Shown: positions 28,047 through 40,100, counted from the stretch's first letter. The stretch is DNA of 64,000 nt from Rhizobium jaguaris (GCF_003627755.1 NZ_CP032695.1:2046001-2110000), one strand, 5' to 3'. Notes: generated by a model from the sequence alone, not told the origin. Translations and numbers: made by a program.

Positions 28047-28895
28047 TCATTGTGCGGATGAGAGGGCCTCGGGCACATTTCCGAAGCGGAAGCTGGAAGC
28101 GGTGATGCCGCCTGCGAAATCGGTCTGATGGTAGGTGACGACACCGGGTTCATCCCTGGCTGCACCGACCACCACCATCAGCGGAATGAGATGATCCTCG
28201 CGCGGATGTGCGGCGCGGGCGGAGGGGGCTTGTTCCCATTCGAGCAGCCGCTCGGCACGCTCATAGGGCGAGGAATGGACCAGCGTCTGCTGGAGCCAGG
28301 CGTCGAACTGCCGAGAGGGCTCATAGCCGCTGGTGCCCCGGATTTCCCGCAGGTTATGATAGCTGAGGCCACTGCCGATGATCAGCACACCCTCGTCGCG
28401 CAATGGCGCAAGAGCCCGTCCTACCTCGAGATGCAAGGCCGGATCGTAGCCCACGTCCAGGGAGAGCTGAACCAGCGGGATGTCTTCCTCGGGGTAAAGC
28501 GGCTTCATGATACTGAAAGTGCCATGATCGAAACCCCGCGTCGGATCGAGGTTGACGTCGATTCCGCGCACATGCAGAAGGTCCTGAACGCGCTTGGCAA
28601 GCGCCGGCGAACCGGGCGCGCCATATTTGATATGATAGAGATACTCGGGAAAACCGTGATAATCGTAGACCATTCCCGGTCTGGCACCCGATGAAATGGC
28701 AAAGCCCTGTTCTTCCCAGTGGCCGGAGATCACCAGGACCGCCTTGGGCGCATTGGCGAGCTCTGCCCGCATCTCGATCAGCGATTGCTCGAGCTTGTCG
28801 AAGTTACGGCGGAAACCATCGGTGATATACGGCCACGGACCGCCGCCGTGACTGACGAAATAAGTCGGAAGCCGAAACTTGCTCACCTGCTGCAT
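28047..28895 (-). CDS. LigB/DODA-family extradiol dioxygenase (4,5-DOPA dioxygenase-like)
   Basis: The 282-residue class III extradiol ring-cleavage family protein has likely metal and active-site histidines in YFVSHGGGPW, VISGHWEEQG, FDHGTFS and HPREDHLIPL. The ATG at 28895 is chosen because family members begin a few residues before the FVSHGGG motif; an earlier GTG (28982) adds an unrelated 29 residues and has no ribosome site. First of a leftward group with DoxX and an MDR reductase, divergent from the LysR gene at 29039. E. coli YgiD is a characterised relative with DOPA dioxygenase activity; the natural substrate here is unknown. Confidence 0.9.
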   Translation of the reverse strand: MQQVSKFRLPTYFVSHGGGPWPYITDGFRRNFDKLEQSLIEMRAELANAPKAVLVISGHWEEQGFAISSGARPGMVYDYHGFPEYLYHIKYGAPGSPALAKRVQDLLHVRGIDVNLDPTRGFDHGTFSIMKPLYPEEDIPLVQLSLDVGYDPALHLEVGRALAPLRDEGVLIIGSGLSYHNLREIRGTSGYEPSRQFDAWLQQTLVHSSPYERAERLLEWEQAPSARAAHPREDHLIPLMVVVGAARDEPGVVTYHQTDFAGGITASSFRFGNVPEALSSAQ

Positions 28896-29038
28896 CCTTG
28901 TTGAGCCGCACCAGTCCACGGGTGCGAAATCGCGGGAAAACGAGCCCTGCCCGTGTTCATGCAGCGAATTTGAGCCTTTCACAGATGTTGATCAATGCGT
29001 CTTACATTGAAGAAACATTTCCTATACGTTGATGATCG

Positions 29039-29962
29039 ATGGATAGTTTGACGAGCCTGCGAGTCTTTTGCACAGTGGCCGAGCTCAGGAGCTTCACGGC
29101 AGCCGCGGAGCGCCTTGGCCTTTCGCCGGCCATGGCCAGCAAGCATGTTATGCACTTGGAAAACCGGCTCGGAACCCGGTTGCTGAACCGAACCAGTCGC
29201 CACGTCAGCGTGACCGAAACCGGTATGCTCTATTTCAACCAGACCAAGCAAATGCTCGACGGGCTGGATGAGGTGGAGGCCGCCGTCAGTAACGTCACCG
29301 TCATGCCGCGCGGGGTTCTAAAGCTCAGCGCTCCGGTTTGGGCTGCCAATACGCTGATTGCCCAAGCCTTTGCCGAATATCACGAGCGCTATCCCGACGT
29401 GCGCTTCGACATGGATCTGAGCGGCCGGATCGTCAATCTCGTGGACGAGGGCTTTGATCTGGCCCTGCGTGCGACGGCTCCCGAACGGCTAGACCCCAGT
29501 CTTATTGCGCGCCCATTGATGAAGGTCACCTTTCACCTCGTCGGATCACCCGCCTATCTGTCGCGTACAGGCCGCCCGACCCGGCTGGCCGACCTCAATG
29601 GTCACTCGCTGCTGGCCTATAGCGGCATGAATGCAAGCGGCAGCATAACCATCGACGGAGCAGAAGGCCCCGTAACGGTCAACCTTCGGCCCGTCATGCA
29701 AAGCGAAAACGAAATCATGCTGCATCTCGCAGCGCTCGAAGGCATGGGCCTCGTCTTCCTGCCCGTATGGATGACGCAAACCGACGTTGCCGAGGGCAGA
29801 CTGGAGATGGTTCTGCCCGAACAGGTGAAATTCACCGCGACCCTGCACGCGGTCTATCCCAGCAGAAAATATCTCTCCGCCAAGGTTCGTACTTTCATCG
29901 ATTTCCTCGCTTCAAGGAAAAACCTTTGTTCGGGGGCAACCGAAGATCAGCCGGCCAACTAA
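29039..29962 (+). CDS. LysR-family transcriptional regulator
   Basis: The 307-residue protein has a winged helix-turn-helix at the N-terminus (LRVFCTVAELRSFTAAAERLGLSPAMASKHV) and a LysR substrate-binding domain (LKLSAPVWAANTLIAQAF through GMGLVFLPVWM). The divergent arrangement with the dioxygenase/DoxX/MDR genes, with only a short shared promoter region, predicts that it controls that operon, as LysR proteins commonly do. Confidence 0.93.
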   Translation: MDSLTSLRVFCTVAELRSFTAAAERLGLSPAMASKHVMHLENRLGTRLLNRTSRHVSVTETGMLYFNQTKQMLDGLDEVEAAVSNVTVMPRGVLKLSAPVWAANTLIAQAFAEYHERYPDVRFDMDLSGRIVNLVDEGFDLALRATAPERLDPSLIARPLMKVTFHLVGSPAYLSRTGRPTRLADLNGHSLLAYSGMNASGSITIDGAEGPVTVNLRPVMQSENEIMLHLAALEGMGLVFLPVWMTQTDVAEGRLEMVLPEQVKFTATLHAVYPSRKYLSAKVRTFIDFLASRKNLCSGATEDQPAN

Positions 29963-30613
29963 CTTCGTCCGATCAAATCAGGATCTCGCATGGCCTGACC
30001 TACGCACTGGGCATCGGCTAGATCACTGAGCACCTGGTGCTCGTATTCACCACAAACCTCTTCCTGTTGCATTCCAGCGCTGCGCGCGTGGCATCTATCC
30101 TAGGCGTTGACGGATGCCGTGCTCATCGCCGGCGTTCAACATATAGCGCCGCAGACGTGGACCATGTTGCGACTGCATTGCACGCCGCCTCTCAATGCGT
30201 ACACACTAATGTAGATCATGGTTGTATTTTATCCACCAACATGCAACTAAAGCAAATGAAAAATAGAAGTTGGATTCCAAAAAGCCGATTCCACCATCTA
30301 ACGGTATATCTGAAATAATACCTCAAATTATATTTTGAATACAACTTTCAAATTGCATAAATCTTCGTGAAAACAACTTATAATAGTTATTTCACCCGCC
30401 AACAAGTGACAGAAGTACTTTATTCAATTAGTACGATTTTTGATTATTAATTGTTTCATCAGATGTCTCTGCCATTTTTGACGTGCAGCGCCAATAGGCG
30501 GCGAGCAGGATGCTCACGCCTGCAATGTTCCCAGCCTTCAGAGCAGGCGATAGCCGACCTATACAGACCTTGTCGCGTAGGCGGTCACCGGCTCCCTAAA
30601 GTGGACGAGCCCC
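29963..30613. other. AT-rich non-coding region upstream of the chemotaxis receptor gene
   Basis: 651 bases with a clear drop in GC content at about 30190-30460 compared with the neighbours. Short frames here have no family resemblance. It holds the 29-base palindrome at 30367-30395 and probably the receptor's promoter. Confidence 0.5.
30367..30395. promoter_or_regulatory. Interrupted palindrome with a TATAAT core upstream of the receptor gene
   Basis: GTGAAA and TTTCAC arms enclose AACT..AGTT and a central TATAAT (30379-30384). It may be an operator overlapping a sigma-70-type -10 element, about 220 bases before the receptor start. Confidence 0.35.
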
Positions 30614-32542
30614 ATGAGCATTTTTCAGAACGCCAAGATCAGAACAAAGGTCCTCTGCGTTATCATCCCGATCTGCCTGATCGGAATTGCTGGTGCCCTA
30701 CTCGTATCGTCTCAATACCGCGATACCGTTGCAAACTACTCCAGATTCATCTCAACGGATGAGGCGGCATCGATCCAGATGTCGATGGCCAATCAGCGAT
30801 TGGCGGCACTGAGTTACAATGCCTATCAAATCCAACTCTACAATTCCAAAGATTCAGAAATGGCTGGGTTCCTCAAGAACTATGAGGAAAACAAGCAGGC
30901 CCTTCTGGAACGCTTCGCGAATGTCAGGAAATTGGTGCCGGAACAGGGGGCCGCAGTCGAAGAACTCTCGGTAAAGGCCAATAATATCGTTGCTGTCACC
31001 GACAGAGCTGTGATGGCGGGTAAGAATGACGACAACGACGCGGCGACCAAGCTTTTGAAGCAGGCCGACGGACTGATTAGCAACGAAGCTCTCGCCATTC
31101 GCCAGTGGGTTGTCGCCTTCAATGAGAACATCGGCACCAAAAGTGAGCTGCTCAACAAGCACGCGACGAGCACGATTACCAATACCTTGATCGCGCTCGG
31201 CATTCTTTTCGTCGCTGCGATCCTGATTGCAGCGCTGATTTCAGCACGCGGCATTGCCGCGCCCATCGAACGCCTGCGGGCGCGCATGGCTTCTCTCGCC
31301 GACGGCAACACCCAAGAACAGATTGCAGGCATCGGACGCAGGGACGAAGTCGGTCAGATGGCCGAGGCCGTCGCAGTGTTCCGTGATAATGCCGTCGAAC
31401 GTATCCGGTTGGAACAGGAAGCTGCCGACGGTCGCAGTCTCTCAGAAAGAGAGAGGTTGGAACGCGAGGCTCAAAAGGCGAAGGACACGGCTGACATCCA
31501 ATTTGCCGTCGATGGCCTTGCAAGCGGTCTAGCCGAGCTTTCAAACGGCAACCTGATCTACCGCATCGAGCAGCCATTTGTCGCTCATCTTGATCGCCTG
31601 AGAGCAGACTTCAACGCATCGATGGCAAAGCTTGAGGAAACGCTTCGCGCCATCGGCCAAGGTGGCCAAGCCATCGCGGCCGGCGCCAACCAGATCCGCT
31701 CTGCCGCGGACGATCTCTCCAAGCGTACGGAGCAACAGGCAAGCTCCGTCGAACAGACGGCAGCCGCACTTGAGGAAATCACCACGACCGTCAAGGATTC
31801 CACTCGGCGCGCAGAGGAAGCAAGCTCGCTGGTTGGCCGTGCTCGCATCGGCGCCGAGAAATCCGGCGAAGTCATGCAGGAGGCGGTTGCGGCAATGGAG
31901 GCAATCTCGAAATCGTCGGGCGAAATCAGCAACATCATCAGCGTGATCGACGATATAGCCTTCCAGACGAACCTGCTTGCCCTCAACGCCGGCGTCGAGG
32001 CAGCACGTGCGGGCGAAGCCGGCAAGGGTTTTGCCGTCGTCGCGCAGGAAGTGCGCGAGCTTGCGCAGCGATCCGCCACTGCCGCCAAGGAGATCAAGAC
32101 GCTCATTTCGACGTCCGGTCAGCAGGTAGGCAGCGGCGTCGATCTTGTCACCAAAACCGGGCAATCGCTCCAGCAGATCGTCAGGGAGGTGGAAGAGATC
32201 GACCGCAATGTACGAGCGATCGTCGAAGCCGCGCGCGAACAGGCAACCGGCTTGCAGGAGATCAATACGGCCGTCAATAGCATCGACCAGGGGACGCAAC
32301 AGAATGCAGCCATGGTCGAGGAGTCTACCGCCGCAAGCTATAGCCTGGCCAAGGAGGTGACAGCGCTGAATGACCTCCTCGGGCAATTCAATCTGCAAAG
32401 CGAACGCAGCCATGCACGCCCGGCTACCGCGACGGAACGGTCCAGTCCCACCGCATCGCCGGCGCGCTCGCTCCGGTCCAGAATTGCCGGCGCATTCGGT
32501 GGCTCCGGCGGAGCCGCAGTGGCATCCTGGGAAGAGTTTTGA
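30614..32542 (+). CDS. Methyl-accepting chemotaxis protein
   Basis: The 642-residue receptor has membrane helix 1 (about residues 11-33), a periplasmic helical sensor region (about 34-190), membrane helix 2 ([19 protein letters not shown]), a HAMP domain beginning [10 protein letters not shown], a second HAMP-like stretch, and the signalling domain with the conserved hairpin tip [28 protein letters not shown] split around 430-460. The last residues are WEEF, similar to the pentapeptide that tethers CheR and CheB on major receptors. The sensor domain gives no ligand prediction. No chemotaxis genes adjoin it. Confidence 0.94.
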   Translation: MSIFQNAKIRTKVLCVIIPICLIGIAGALLVSSQYRDTVANYSRFISTDEAASIQMSMANQRLAALSYNAYQIQLYNSKDSEMAGFLKNYEENKQALLERFANVRKLVPEQGAAVEELSVKANNIVAVTDRAVMAGKNDDNDAATKLLKQADGLISNEALAIRQWVVAFNENIGTKSELLNKHATSTITNTLIALGILFVAAILIAALISARGIAAPIERLRARMASLADGNTQEQIAGIGRRDEVGQMAEAVAVFRDNAVERIRLEQEAADGRSLSERERLEREAQKAKDTADIQFAVDGLASGLAELSNGNLIYRIEQPFVAHLDRLRADFNASMAKLEETLRAIGQGGQAIAAGANQIRSAADDLSKRTEQQASSVEQTAAALEEITTTVKDSTRRAEEASSLVGRARIGAEKSGEVMQEAVAAMEAISKSSGEISNIISVIDDIAFQTNLLALNAGVEAARAGEAGKGFAVVAQEVRELAQRSATAAKEIKTLISTSGQQVGSGVDLVTKTGQSLQQIVREVEEIDRNVRAIVEAAREQATGLQEINTAVNSIDQGTQQNAAMVEESTAASYSLAKEVTALNDLLGQFNLQSERSHARPATATERSSPTASPARSLRSRIAGAFGGSGGAAVASWEEF

Positions 32543-32835
32543 TCTTGTAGGTCCCGGCCAATCCTTGAACGATTGCCTAGCTTCAAAATCAAGGATCGCG
32601 GGAAGGTGCAATTCGCTTCCCGCAGCTGCATTCGATCGATATCGTCACGTCGTCCGAGTTCCGGCCGCTGAAGCGTTGTTGCGTCAAACTGCTCCACTAA
32701 AGCAACCGACAACTTCCTAGACTGCAATCACGTGCCGGAAGCGTCTTTTCGCATAACGATGAATCGCACACTTAGCACCCAACGGCCCTCCACCAAGAGT
32801 CGGCATAATGTAAAGCCAGCTTCAGTGACCGGTCT

Positions 32836-33168
32836 TTAAGGAAAATCGTGAGACTTATAATAAGCTGAAAGTCTTCTCAGTTGTACTGCTATCGCCTTCG
32901 CGTCGCCGTAGTTGTCCGGAACTGTTAAATATTCACCTGACCTACTAACCGCAAACGCCCAGTGCGCGACTATTGTCCTGTTTGGAACGGGAATATTGGT
33001 TTGCCTATTCCGGAAGAAAATCCAACAATCCTCATTCTCGACATACTCATCCTCCAAAATCGAGCCGATGCCACTTTTCGGCAGGAATTCGCCAATGATG
33101 CCCTTTGCCTCACTAATTGCTATCTCGCGTGCTTCTCGTAATGTAATCAGCTTTTTTGTTGTATTCAC
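32836..33168 (-). CDS. Small YrhB/Imm35-like protein
   Basis: The 110-residue soluble protein begins MNTTKKLITLREAREIAISEA. The layout, a helix followed by a strand region with WIFFRNRQTNIPVPNRTIVAHWAFAV and a C-terminal helix, resembles the YrhB/immunity-protein-35 fold found next to polymorphic toxins and as orphans. No toxin gene lies beside it. Its AT content is higher than that of its neighbours, which may indicate acquisition. Family assignment is by general resemblance only. Confidence 0.6.
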   Translation of the reverse strand: MNTTKKLITLREAREIAISEAKGIIGEFLPKSGIGSILEDEYVENEDCWIFFRNRQTNIPVPNRTIVAHWAFAVSRSGEYLTVPDNYGDAKAIAVQLRRLSAYYKSHDFP

Positions 33169-33279
33169 CTTTATCCTGCAGCTCGAGGTTTAATTCCACG
33201 TTTGTTCGACCTTAGCGCGCCTGCGCCTCATAGCATCCAGCATAGGAGACCAATAGTGGTCAGGACGAATAGCCACTGA

Positions 33280-33561
33280 TCACCAACTGAAACGGGGGCC
33301 GAAAGACCCATAGTAACCTGGTTGCGACCCGCTCGGATCTAACTGGTTATCTCGCTGCACTCTCTCTGCCCATCGCCGACGGTCGGCCGCTTTGTCTTTG
33401 TCGTTGACGGAATCTGCCGACTTGCTTGCGGTTACGGGCGCAGATTGGCCTCCAGCTCTGCCGACTGTTGAGCAGGAGGCCAGGAAAACAGCCGAAAGAA
33501 TAATCGGAATGCCAAAGGCAACAGCCCTCATGAGCCCGTATTGGATCGGCTGCAAAGACAT
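33280..33561 (-). CDS. Small putative lipoprotein
   Basis: The product of about 93 residues has a hydrophobic segment and lipobox (FGIPIILSAVFLASCSTVG), so Cys would be acylated after export. The mature part is short, polar and low-complexity and ends YYGSFGPRFSW. The ATG at 33561 follows a GGGGG stretch; a later ATG (MRAVAFG) is equally possible. No family recognised, no operon partner. Confidence 0.6.
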   Translation of the reverse strand: MSLQPIQYGLMRAVAFGIPIILSAVFLASCSTVGRAGGQSAPVTASKSADSVNDKDKAADRRRWAERVQRDNQLDPSGSQPGYYGSFGPRFSW

Positions 33562-33843
33562 TCTCACTGCCCCCTTTGACAATCTCAGATAAAGAGATGT
33601 TATTCGATTTCACATCGAGCGGAAACTATAGCCTCGAAATCTGGTGACTAGATCCTGCACAATAGCGTTTATTTCGCGTCTCCTCACAGGTATCACGGCA
33701 AAGCAATGCCGTCTTGTTGTTGACTAAGGAAAATCCCCATATCCGGCTGAACGCTCCGTGGGAGGAAGCCCAGCGTTTCGCTCGCGCGGCACCGAACGAC
33801 ACTATCAAGGCCATCTCGCGCGAAGGGTATGGATCAAGCATCG

Positions 33844-34000
33844 TCACGACGTCGGACGAACCCGCGGAGGCCAGCTTTTTGTGAGGAGGATAACATCGCT
33901 GAGTTGGCGACGATCGCGACGCAACGTCACAATCATGGTCGATCCTAGCGACACTTCGTGTCCAACGATCTCGGTGGGAAAGCGGCAGCGCTTGTAATGG
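33844..34000 (-). mobile_element. Relic of an IS6-family transposase (N-terminal piece)
   Basis: The minus strand encodes HYKRCRFPTEIVGHEVSL followed by a decayed stretch with LSDVILL. This matches the start of rhizobial IS6-type transposases (YKRHRFPxEIIxHAV..LSxRDVEELL). No DDE domain or terminal inverted repeats could be seen, so it is a remnant. Confidence 0.45.
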
Positions 34001-34121
34001 TGCGCAGTGGGGCTGGTCCAATGATCAATGGTCATACCCGCGTATCAGCACCAGCCGTTAACGCGGCGCCTCCCGATCGACACAACGCTTTGCCATCGCG
34101 GCGGCATCCATTTCAAATGAA

Positions 34122-34148
34122 AAGCGGCGCGTCCGGGACGCGCCGCTT
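34122..34148 (-). terminator. Rho-independent terminator of the giant adhesin gene
   Basis: Perfect 12-bp GC-rich stem AAGCGGCGCGTC/GACGCGCCGCTT with a three-base loop. On the minus strand it is followed by TTTTC, about 27 bases after the adhesin stop. Confidence 0.8.
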
Positions 34149-34175
34149 CCAGATTTGAGTGCCCGTTTAAAGGCG

Positions 34176-37100
34176 TCAGGCGCCAGCGGTTTGCGTATGG
34201 GTTGCAAGCTGCTCGTCGTGATTGTTGAACAGCACGTGGACGGCATCGTGGCCTGTCGGCGTGTAGTTCTGCAGCGTGGCGACCACATGGGTTTCCGAGC
34301 CGGTGTTGATGCTGATCTTCGTCGAATTGGTTGCGGTATCCACCGCTGCCGTCATCGACGCGACGGCATTCGCCTCGGTCATGCCCGGGTGTTCGCCGAC
34401 CAGTGCGTTCAGCAGGTTCGAAACATCCAGCTTGTCGCCCTCTCCCTTCGGGCTGAAGTCGGTGATGACGTCGGCCATGTTGAGGTTGTGCAGGGCCTGG
34501 GCATCGAGCACGAAAGTATCCGCGCCGGCGCCGCCGGTGATGATGTAGCCACCGCCGCTCGTCAGCGTGTCGCTGCCGTCGGTGCCATAGAGGTGGCCGA
34601 GCCCGCTGAAGTCAATCTCGGCATAGTCACCGTCGTGGCCGAGCGAGAAGTCGCTGGCCGTGTAGTCGCCGGTGAGACCAATGGTGGCGGTGTGGTTACC
34701 GTCGGTGACCGTCAGCACGCCACCAGTTTTCTCAGCGTTTTCCGCATAGGAGAAGCTGGCGGTCGCGGCAGAGATATCGCCGAACCGCAGCGCGTCATTA
34801 CCGTCGAGGCCGGCGATCGTGCCGGTGAATGCGGCCGCGTGGTCGATGGTGATGGTAGCCTGGGCGTCCGTGCTCAGCGTGATCGCCTCGCTGAACGAAC
34901 CACCGATTTCGAGGCTGGCGTGGCCCGACAACAGCGCCGTGCCGCTGCCGCTGACATTGCCCTCGAGATTGATGTTACCGCCATTCGCCCACAGTAGGCC
35001 GTCATTGACGACGCCGCTGTGTATGTCGAGGCCGCCGGTTCCGGTCGCCTCCAGCGTGCCGGTGTTGCTCACCGCGTTGACACCGGTGTCGATGACAAGC
35101 GCGTGGCTGCCGTCGGCAATGATCGTGCCCTCGTTGACCAGCGTCAGGTGACCATCGCCGAGCTGGCCGGCACCGGAGATCGTGTTGTCAACATTGGTCA
35201 GTGTGACATCATCGCCGCTGCCGACGATGACGTTGTGCGCATCGTCGGAGAACGTCATCGTGCCGCCGCCGGTCAGCGTGAGGCCGTGCTGCACGATTTC
35301 GAAGGCCGTCTCGCTACCGGTCGAGGCGAGATGGATGCTGCCGGTGTTGTCGAGTGTGCCGCTGAACGGCAAGAGCGCGCCGTCGCTGAGGACTATGTCG
35401 CCGGTATTGTGCGTCACCACTGCCTCGTTGAAGAGGAAGTCATTCGCGGTGAGCGCTGCGGCGCTGACGCCTGTCAAGGTGATGGTCTCGCCATCGCCGA
35501 GCGTGATGACGGCATTGCCCGACGCGTCGGTCGACAGGTGGGCTTGAACATCCGCGAAGCTATTGAAGCCTGCGAAGCCGATCAGATCGATCTTGTCATG
35601 CGCCGTATCGAAGTTGTGCACGACGTCAGTGCCGATGGTGTTCGCAAAGACCAGCGTGTCGTTGCCGCTCGATGCGGTGAGCGTATCGTCGCCCGACCAG
35701 GCGAAAATCGGCGAACCCTTGGCATAGGCTTCGACGTTGTCGGCCACAGTGGCCATGCCCGTCGAGCCGTCCGCATTGGTCCAGGTCTCGGTGACCTGAA
35801 GAACCAGTGCGCCGGTGGCGCCATTGGGCGACGTGACCGTCAGCGACGACGGATCATTCGTCACCACAGACCAGGTGCCATCGGCATTATGCGTGCCTTC
35901 GCTCAGCGTCCAACCTGCCGGCACTCCGGCAATGCTCAACGTGACCGCGCCAACGTGATGCGACGGATCAGAGAGCGCGAGGTTCATGGCCTCGCCGGAG
36001 ATGCCGGCTGGCTTGAATGTCAACACGTTGCTGTTTGTCCCGGCGTTGCCGGCTAGATCGGTATAGCTACTCCCCGAAACTGAGGCAGACTTCCAGCCAT
36101 TGTTCCAGTTGAAAATATTCGCCGTGTAGATGTCCTGGCCGAAGGCATTCACGCCAACATGCTTGAAGTTGTAGAGCGAGTAATTGCTATCCTGCGTAAC
36201 GTCATTGATGTTGAACCCAGACACTGCCTCGCTGAAGGTGAAGGTCATCACGCCGCTGTTCTGCGTAATGACAAGTGTCGGCGCCGTCGTATCGATCTTG
36301 ATATCATAGGCGCCGCTCGGCGATAGCGGGCTGGTGGTGCCCGCATCCGTGAGTGAGGCCCGGAAGTTATAAGTCGATCCGTTCGTCAGCGTCGGGGTGG
36401 TAATATCGACATACCCATTGCTGATATTGGTCGACGTCAGCGTGACGGCTATGCCGAGTGCGGTCGTGCCGTTATAGAGCTGCACCGTATCACCGCTGAC
36501 AGCACCGGTTTCGGTCAGGCTTACGCGAATACCAAGATTGGTGTCATCCGTAACCGCACCGTCAGCCAGGTTGCCTTGGATCGACCCGACATTGTCGGTG
36601 ACACTGCTGATGCTCGGTGCCGACACGGCCTCGTTGGTGCCGTGGATGGTCACTACGATATCCTGCGAAGCTGTTCCGTCCGCGGACGCTACAGTCAGCT
36701 TATCCGTAACCGTTTGCCCTCCGTTCAAAGCCTGCACATTCGAGGCAGAGTTGTTGAGTGTGTAGCCCCAAACACCGGTCGTCGCATTGAAGGTGAACGT
36801 GCCGTAAGTGCCAGTCAGCGATGCGGGTGTCTGGAAATGGCTCTGACCATTGTCGACGTCGGCAACCGTCAGCACACCATTCGCCGTCAATTGGCCGTCC
36901 TCGGTGACCGAACCGGTCGCCGAGCCCGAGATCGAGGCGGCATCGTTCGTGCCGTTGACCGTCACCACGACCGTCTGCGTCGAGATGCCGCCCTGGCCGT
37001 CGCTCAACTGGACCTTGAAGCTTTCCTGCGGATGATCCGAAGCCGTCAGCGGATCGGCCTTCGACTGATCGAGGAGATAGGTCCAGGTGCCGTTCGCATT

Positions 37101-40100
37101 GACGCTCAGCGTGCCGTAAGCACCCGTAACCGACCCGCTCCCATTGGCAGTCTGGCCGCTGCCCGCAACCACCGACCACGTCAGGGACGTGTTGTCGACA
37201 TCAGCCCCGGTCAGATGGCCGGAAACCGTGTTGTGAGCACTGTCATTGGCAACGCCAACGCCGGCCTCAGTCACGGCACCGCTGGCGCTGTCGCCGCTGG
37301 CGATCGAGATCGTCGGCGCGTCGTTCGTGCCGTTGACCGTTACCACGACAGTCTGCGTCGTGACGCCACCTTGGTTGTCGCTCAATTGAACCGTGAAACT
37401 TTCCTGCGGATGATCCGAAGCCGTCAGCGGATTGGCCTTCGACTGATCGAGGAGATAGCTCCAGGTGCCGTTCGCATTGACACTCAACGTGCCGTAGGCG
37501 CCGGTAACCGATCCGTCTGGATTGCCCGTCTGGCTGCCGGTCGCAACCACCGACCACGTCAACGATGCACTGTCAACATCAGCGCCGGTCAGATGGCCGG
37601 AAACCGTATTGTGAGCGGTGTCGTTGGCAACGCCAATGCCGGCCTCAGTCACGGCACCGCTGGCGCTGTCGCCGCTGGCGATCGAGATCGTCGGTGCGTC
37701 GTTCGTGCCGTTGACCGTCACCACAATCGTCTGCGTCGTAACACCACCTTGGTTGTCGCTCAACTGAACTGTGAAGCTTTCCTGCGGGACATCCGAAGCA
37801 TTCAGCGAATTGGCCTTCGACTGATCCAAAGTATAGGTCCAGGTGCCGTTCGCATCGATGCTCAGCGTGCCATAAGTGCCGGTGACGGACCCGTTCCCAT
37901 TGGCAGTCTGGTTGCTGCCGGCAACCGCCGACCATGTTAACGACGTGCTGTCGACATCAGCCCCTGTCAAATGACCCGAAACTGTGTTGTGAGCGCTGTC
38001 GTCGGCGACGCCAACACCGGCCTCAGTCACGGCACCGCTGGCGCTGTCGCCGCCGGCGATCGAGATCGTCGGCGCGTCGTTCGTGCCGTTGACAGTCACC
38101 ACGACCGTCTGCGTCGTGATGCCACCTTGGTTGTCGCTCAACTGAACCGTGAAGCTTTCCTGCGGATGGTCCGAAGTATTCAGCGAGTCGGCCTTCGACT
38201 GATCGAGGACATAGGTCCAGGTGCCGTCCGCACCGACGCTCAGCGTACCATAAGCGCCCGTAACCGACCCATCTTGACCGGCCGTCTGGCCGCTGCCCGC
38301 AATCACCGACCACGTCAAGGTCGGGCTGTCGATATCAGCCCCGGTCAGATGACCGGAAACCGTGTTGTGAGCGCTGTCGTCGGCAACGCCAATGCCGGCC
38401 TCGGTCACTGCACCGCTGGCGCTGTCGCCGCTGGCGATCGAGATCGTCGGCGCGTCGTTCGTGCCGTTGATCGTCACCACGATGTCATGGGTCGTTCCGT
38501 CAACCGAGGAAACCGTGAACGTGTCGGTTCTGCTCTGGTTTGCACCCAGGCTCTGCACAGCCGACAGGCTGTCATCGACCTTATAGCTCCAGTTGCCGTC
38601 CGCATCGATCGTTAGCGCACCCAGATGCGTACCGTCAGGGTTTATGGTCGCCGCTTGGAATTTGCCTTCGCCCCGATCGGCATCATTGATGATCAACGTG
38701 CCGCTTGCCTGCAGATGACCGTCTGCGGAAACGTTCAGGTCCTCCGTGACGGCCCTGCTATCGGCACCGCCGATCTCCGCCGGGTGATTGACGTGGTCCA
38801 CAGCGATGGTGAAGGCGCCTGTGCCCAATGTCACAGAGTCACCGTCGGAATCCATGGCCTTCACATACTGCGAGAAGTCGAGTGTCTGGTCCTTGGCACC
38901 ATCGATTGTCTGGTCAAGCACGAACGTGGCATGGCCGCTGCTGTCGACCGTCAGTGTGAAGACCGTGGTACCGTTCGCCGAGCCGGTGATCGTATGCCCA
39001 TCCGTGCTGGCGAGGGTGATGGCCGCGCCGTTGTAAGTCAACTCGGTGCCGCCTGTCAGGGTACCGGAAGAGGTACCGGCTGCGACCGCGTTCGCCGACC
39101 AGGTCAATGGGCTGTCGGCACCAGAGTTAACGAGCGAGGTCAGTCCCGCCGTCATCGTTGCGGAGTGTTCGGCGGCTGTCACCACACCATCGTCGGAGAC
39201 GGTTGCGGAAATCTCGGTACCGGTCAGCGTCGGCGTGTCGTCGGCGATATTGAACGTCAGGGTCTCCTGAGCCGTTTTGCCGTTCATATCCGTCACCGTA
39301 TAGGTGAACTGATCCGTGTCTCCCGATGGGTTCGAGCCCGCATGTGTCAGCGTGTAGGTATATGCACCATTCGCGTCGATTACGAGATCACCGTAGGAAC
39401 CGTGGATCGTCGTCGTCTGGCTGTCCGGGGCCGTTTGATCGACGCCTACCGCCGTGCCGTCGGCACCCACAACGCTGGTGATGTGCGGATTGTCCAGGGT
39501 GCCCAGGGCAATGCTGCCCGTGGCTGTCAGTTCAGAAGGCTGCGGGTTGGAGCCATCCGAAAGATTGGCTTCCGACAGGGGCGTTGCATCGACTGTCGGA
39601 GCGAAAACCGTCGGGGCGATGACAGCAGACGTCGTCTGCGTCGCGACATCGCTGAAGCCCTGGCCATCCGTATAGTTCACCGTCAGGATCAACGAATGCC
39701 CGACATCGGCGTTCGTCACCGTGTAGGATGATCCGGTTCCGAGAACCGTATGGGACTGATCGTCCGCCCAGCTCCACGCATAGGTCAGACCGGACTGCCC
39801 GTGATCCGGGTCGTTTGTCGCGATCGCCGCGTTCAGCGTGTCGCCTGCGACGAGCGCTTTGCCCGTATGCGTCGTCTGATCGGCAATCGAGACCGTCGCC
39901 CTGCCGTCGTCAACGGCGGTCACGGTGACTGTCATCGTATGAGCGGCCGACGTGTCGACGCCGCCGTTGGCCGTGCCGCCATTATCCTGGACCGTGAAGC
40001 CGAAGTTCGCGGTTTCGGTCGCGCCGGCAAATCCCGCCGAAGGCGTGAAGTGGAGCGTTGAAAGCGCGCTCGCGGCGATGTGCTGACCGACCGTGACGAC

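Larger units (their letters stand above)
33583..34175. other. Region without intact genes, next to the adhesin terminator
   Basis: 593 bases. They contain a degenerate IS6-type transposase fragment (about 33844-34000, minus strand) and the adhesin terminator. Other frames (such as 33626-34021 minus) show no recognisable product. Confidence 0.5.

Noticed and set aside
30100..30460. nod-box-like promoter
   Set aside because: Isolated ATC and AAT pieces occur but not the spaced consensus, and no nod genes follow.
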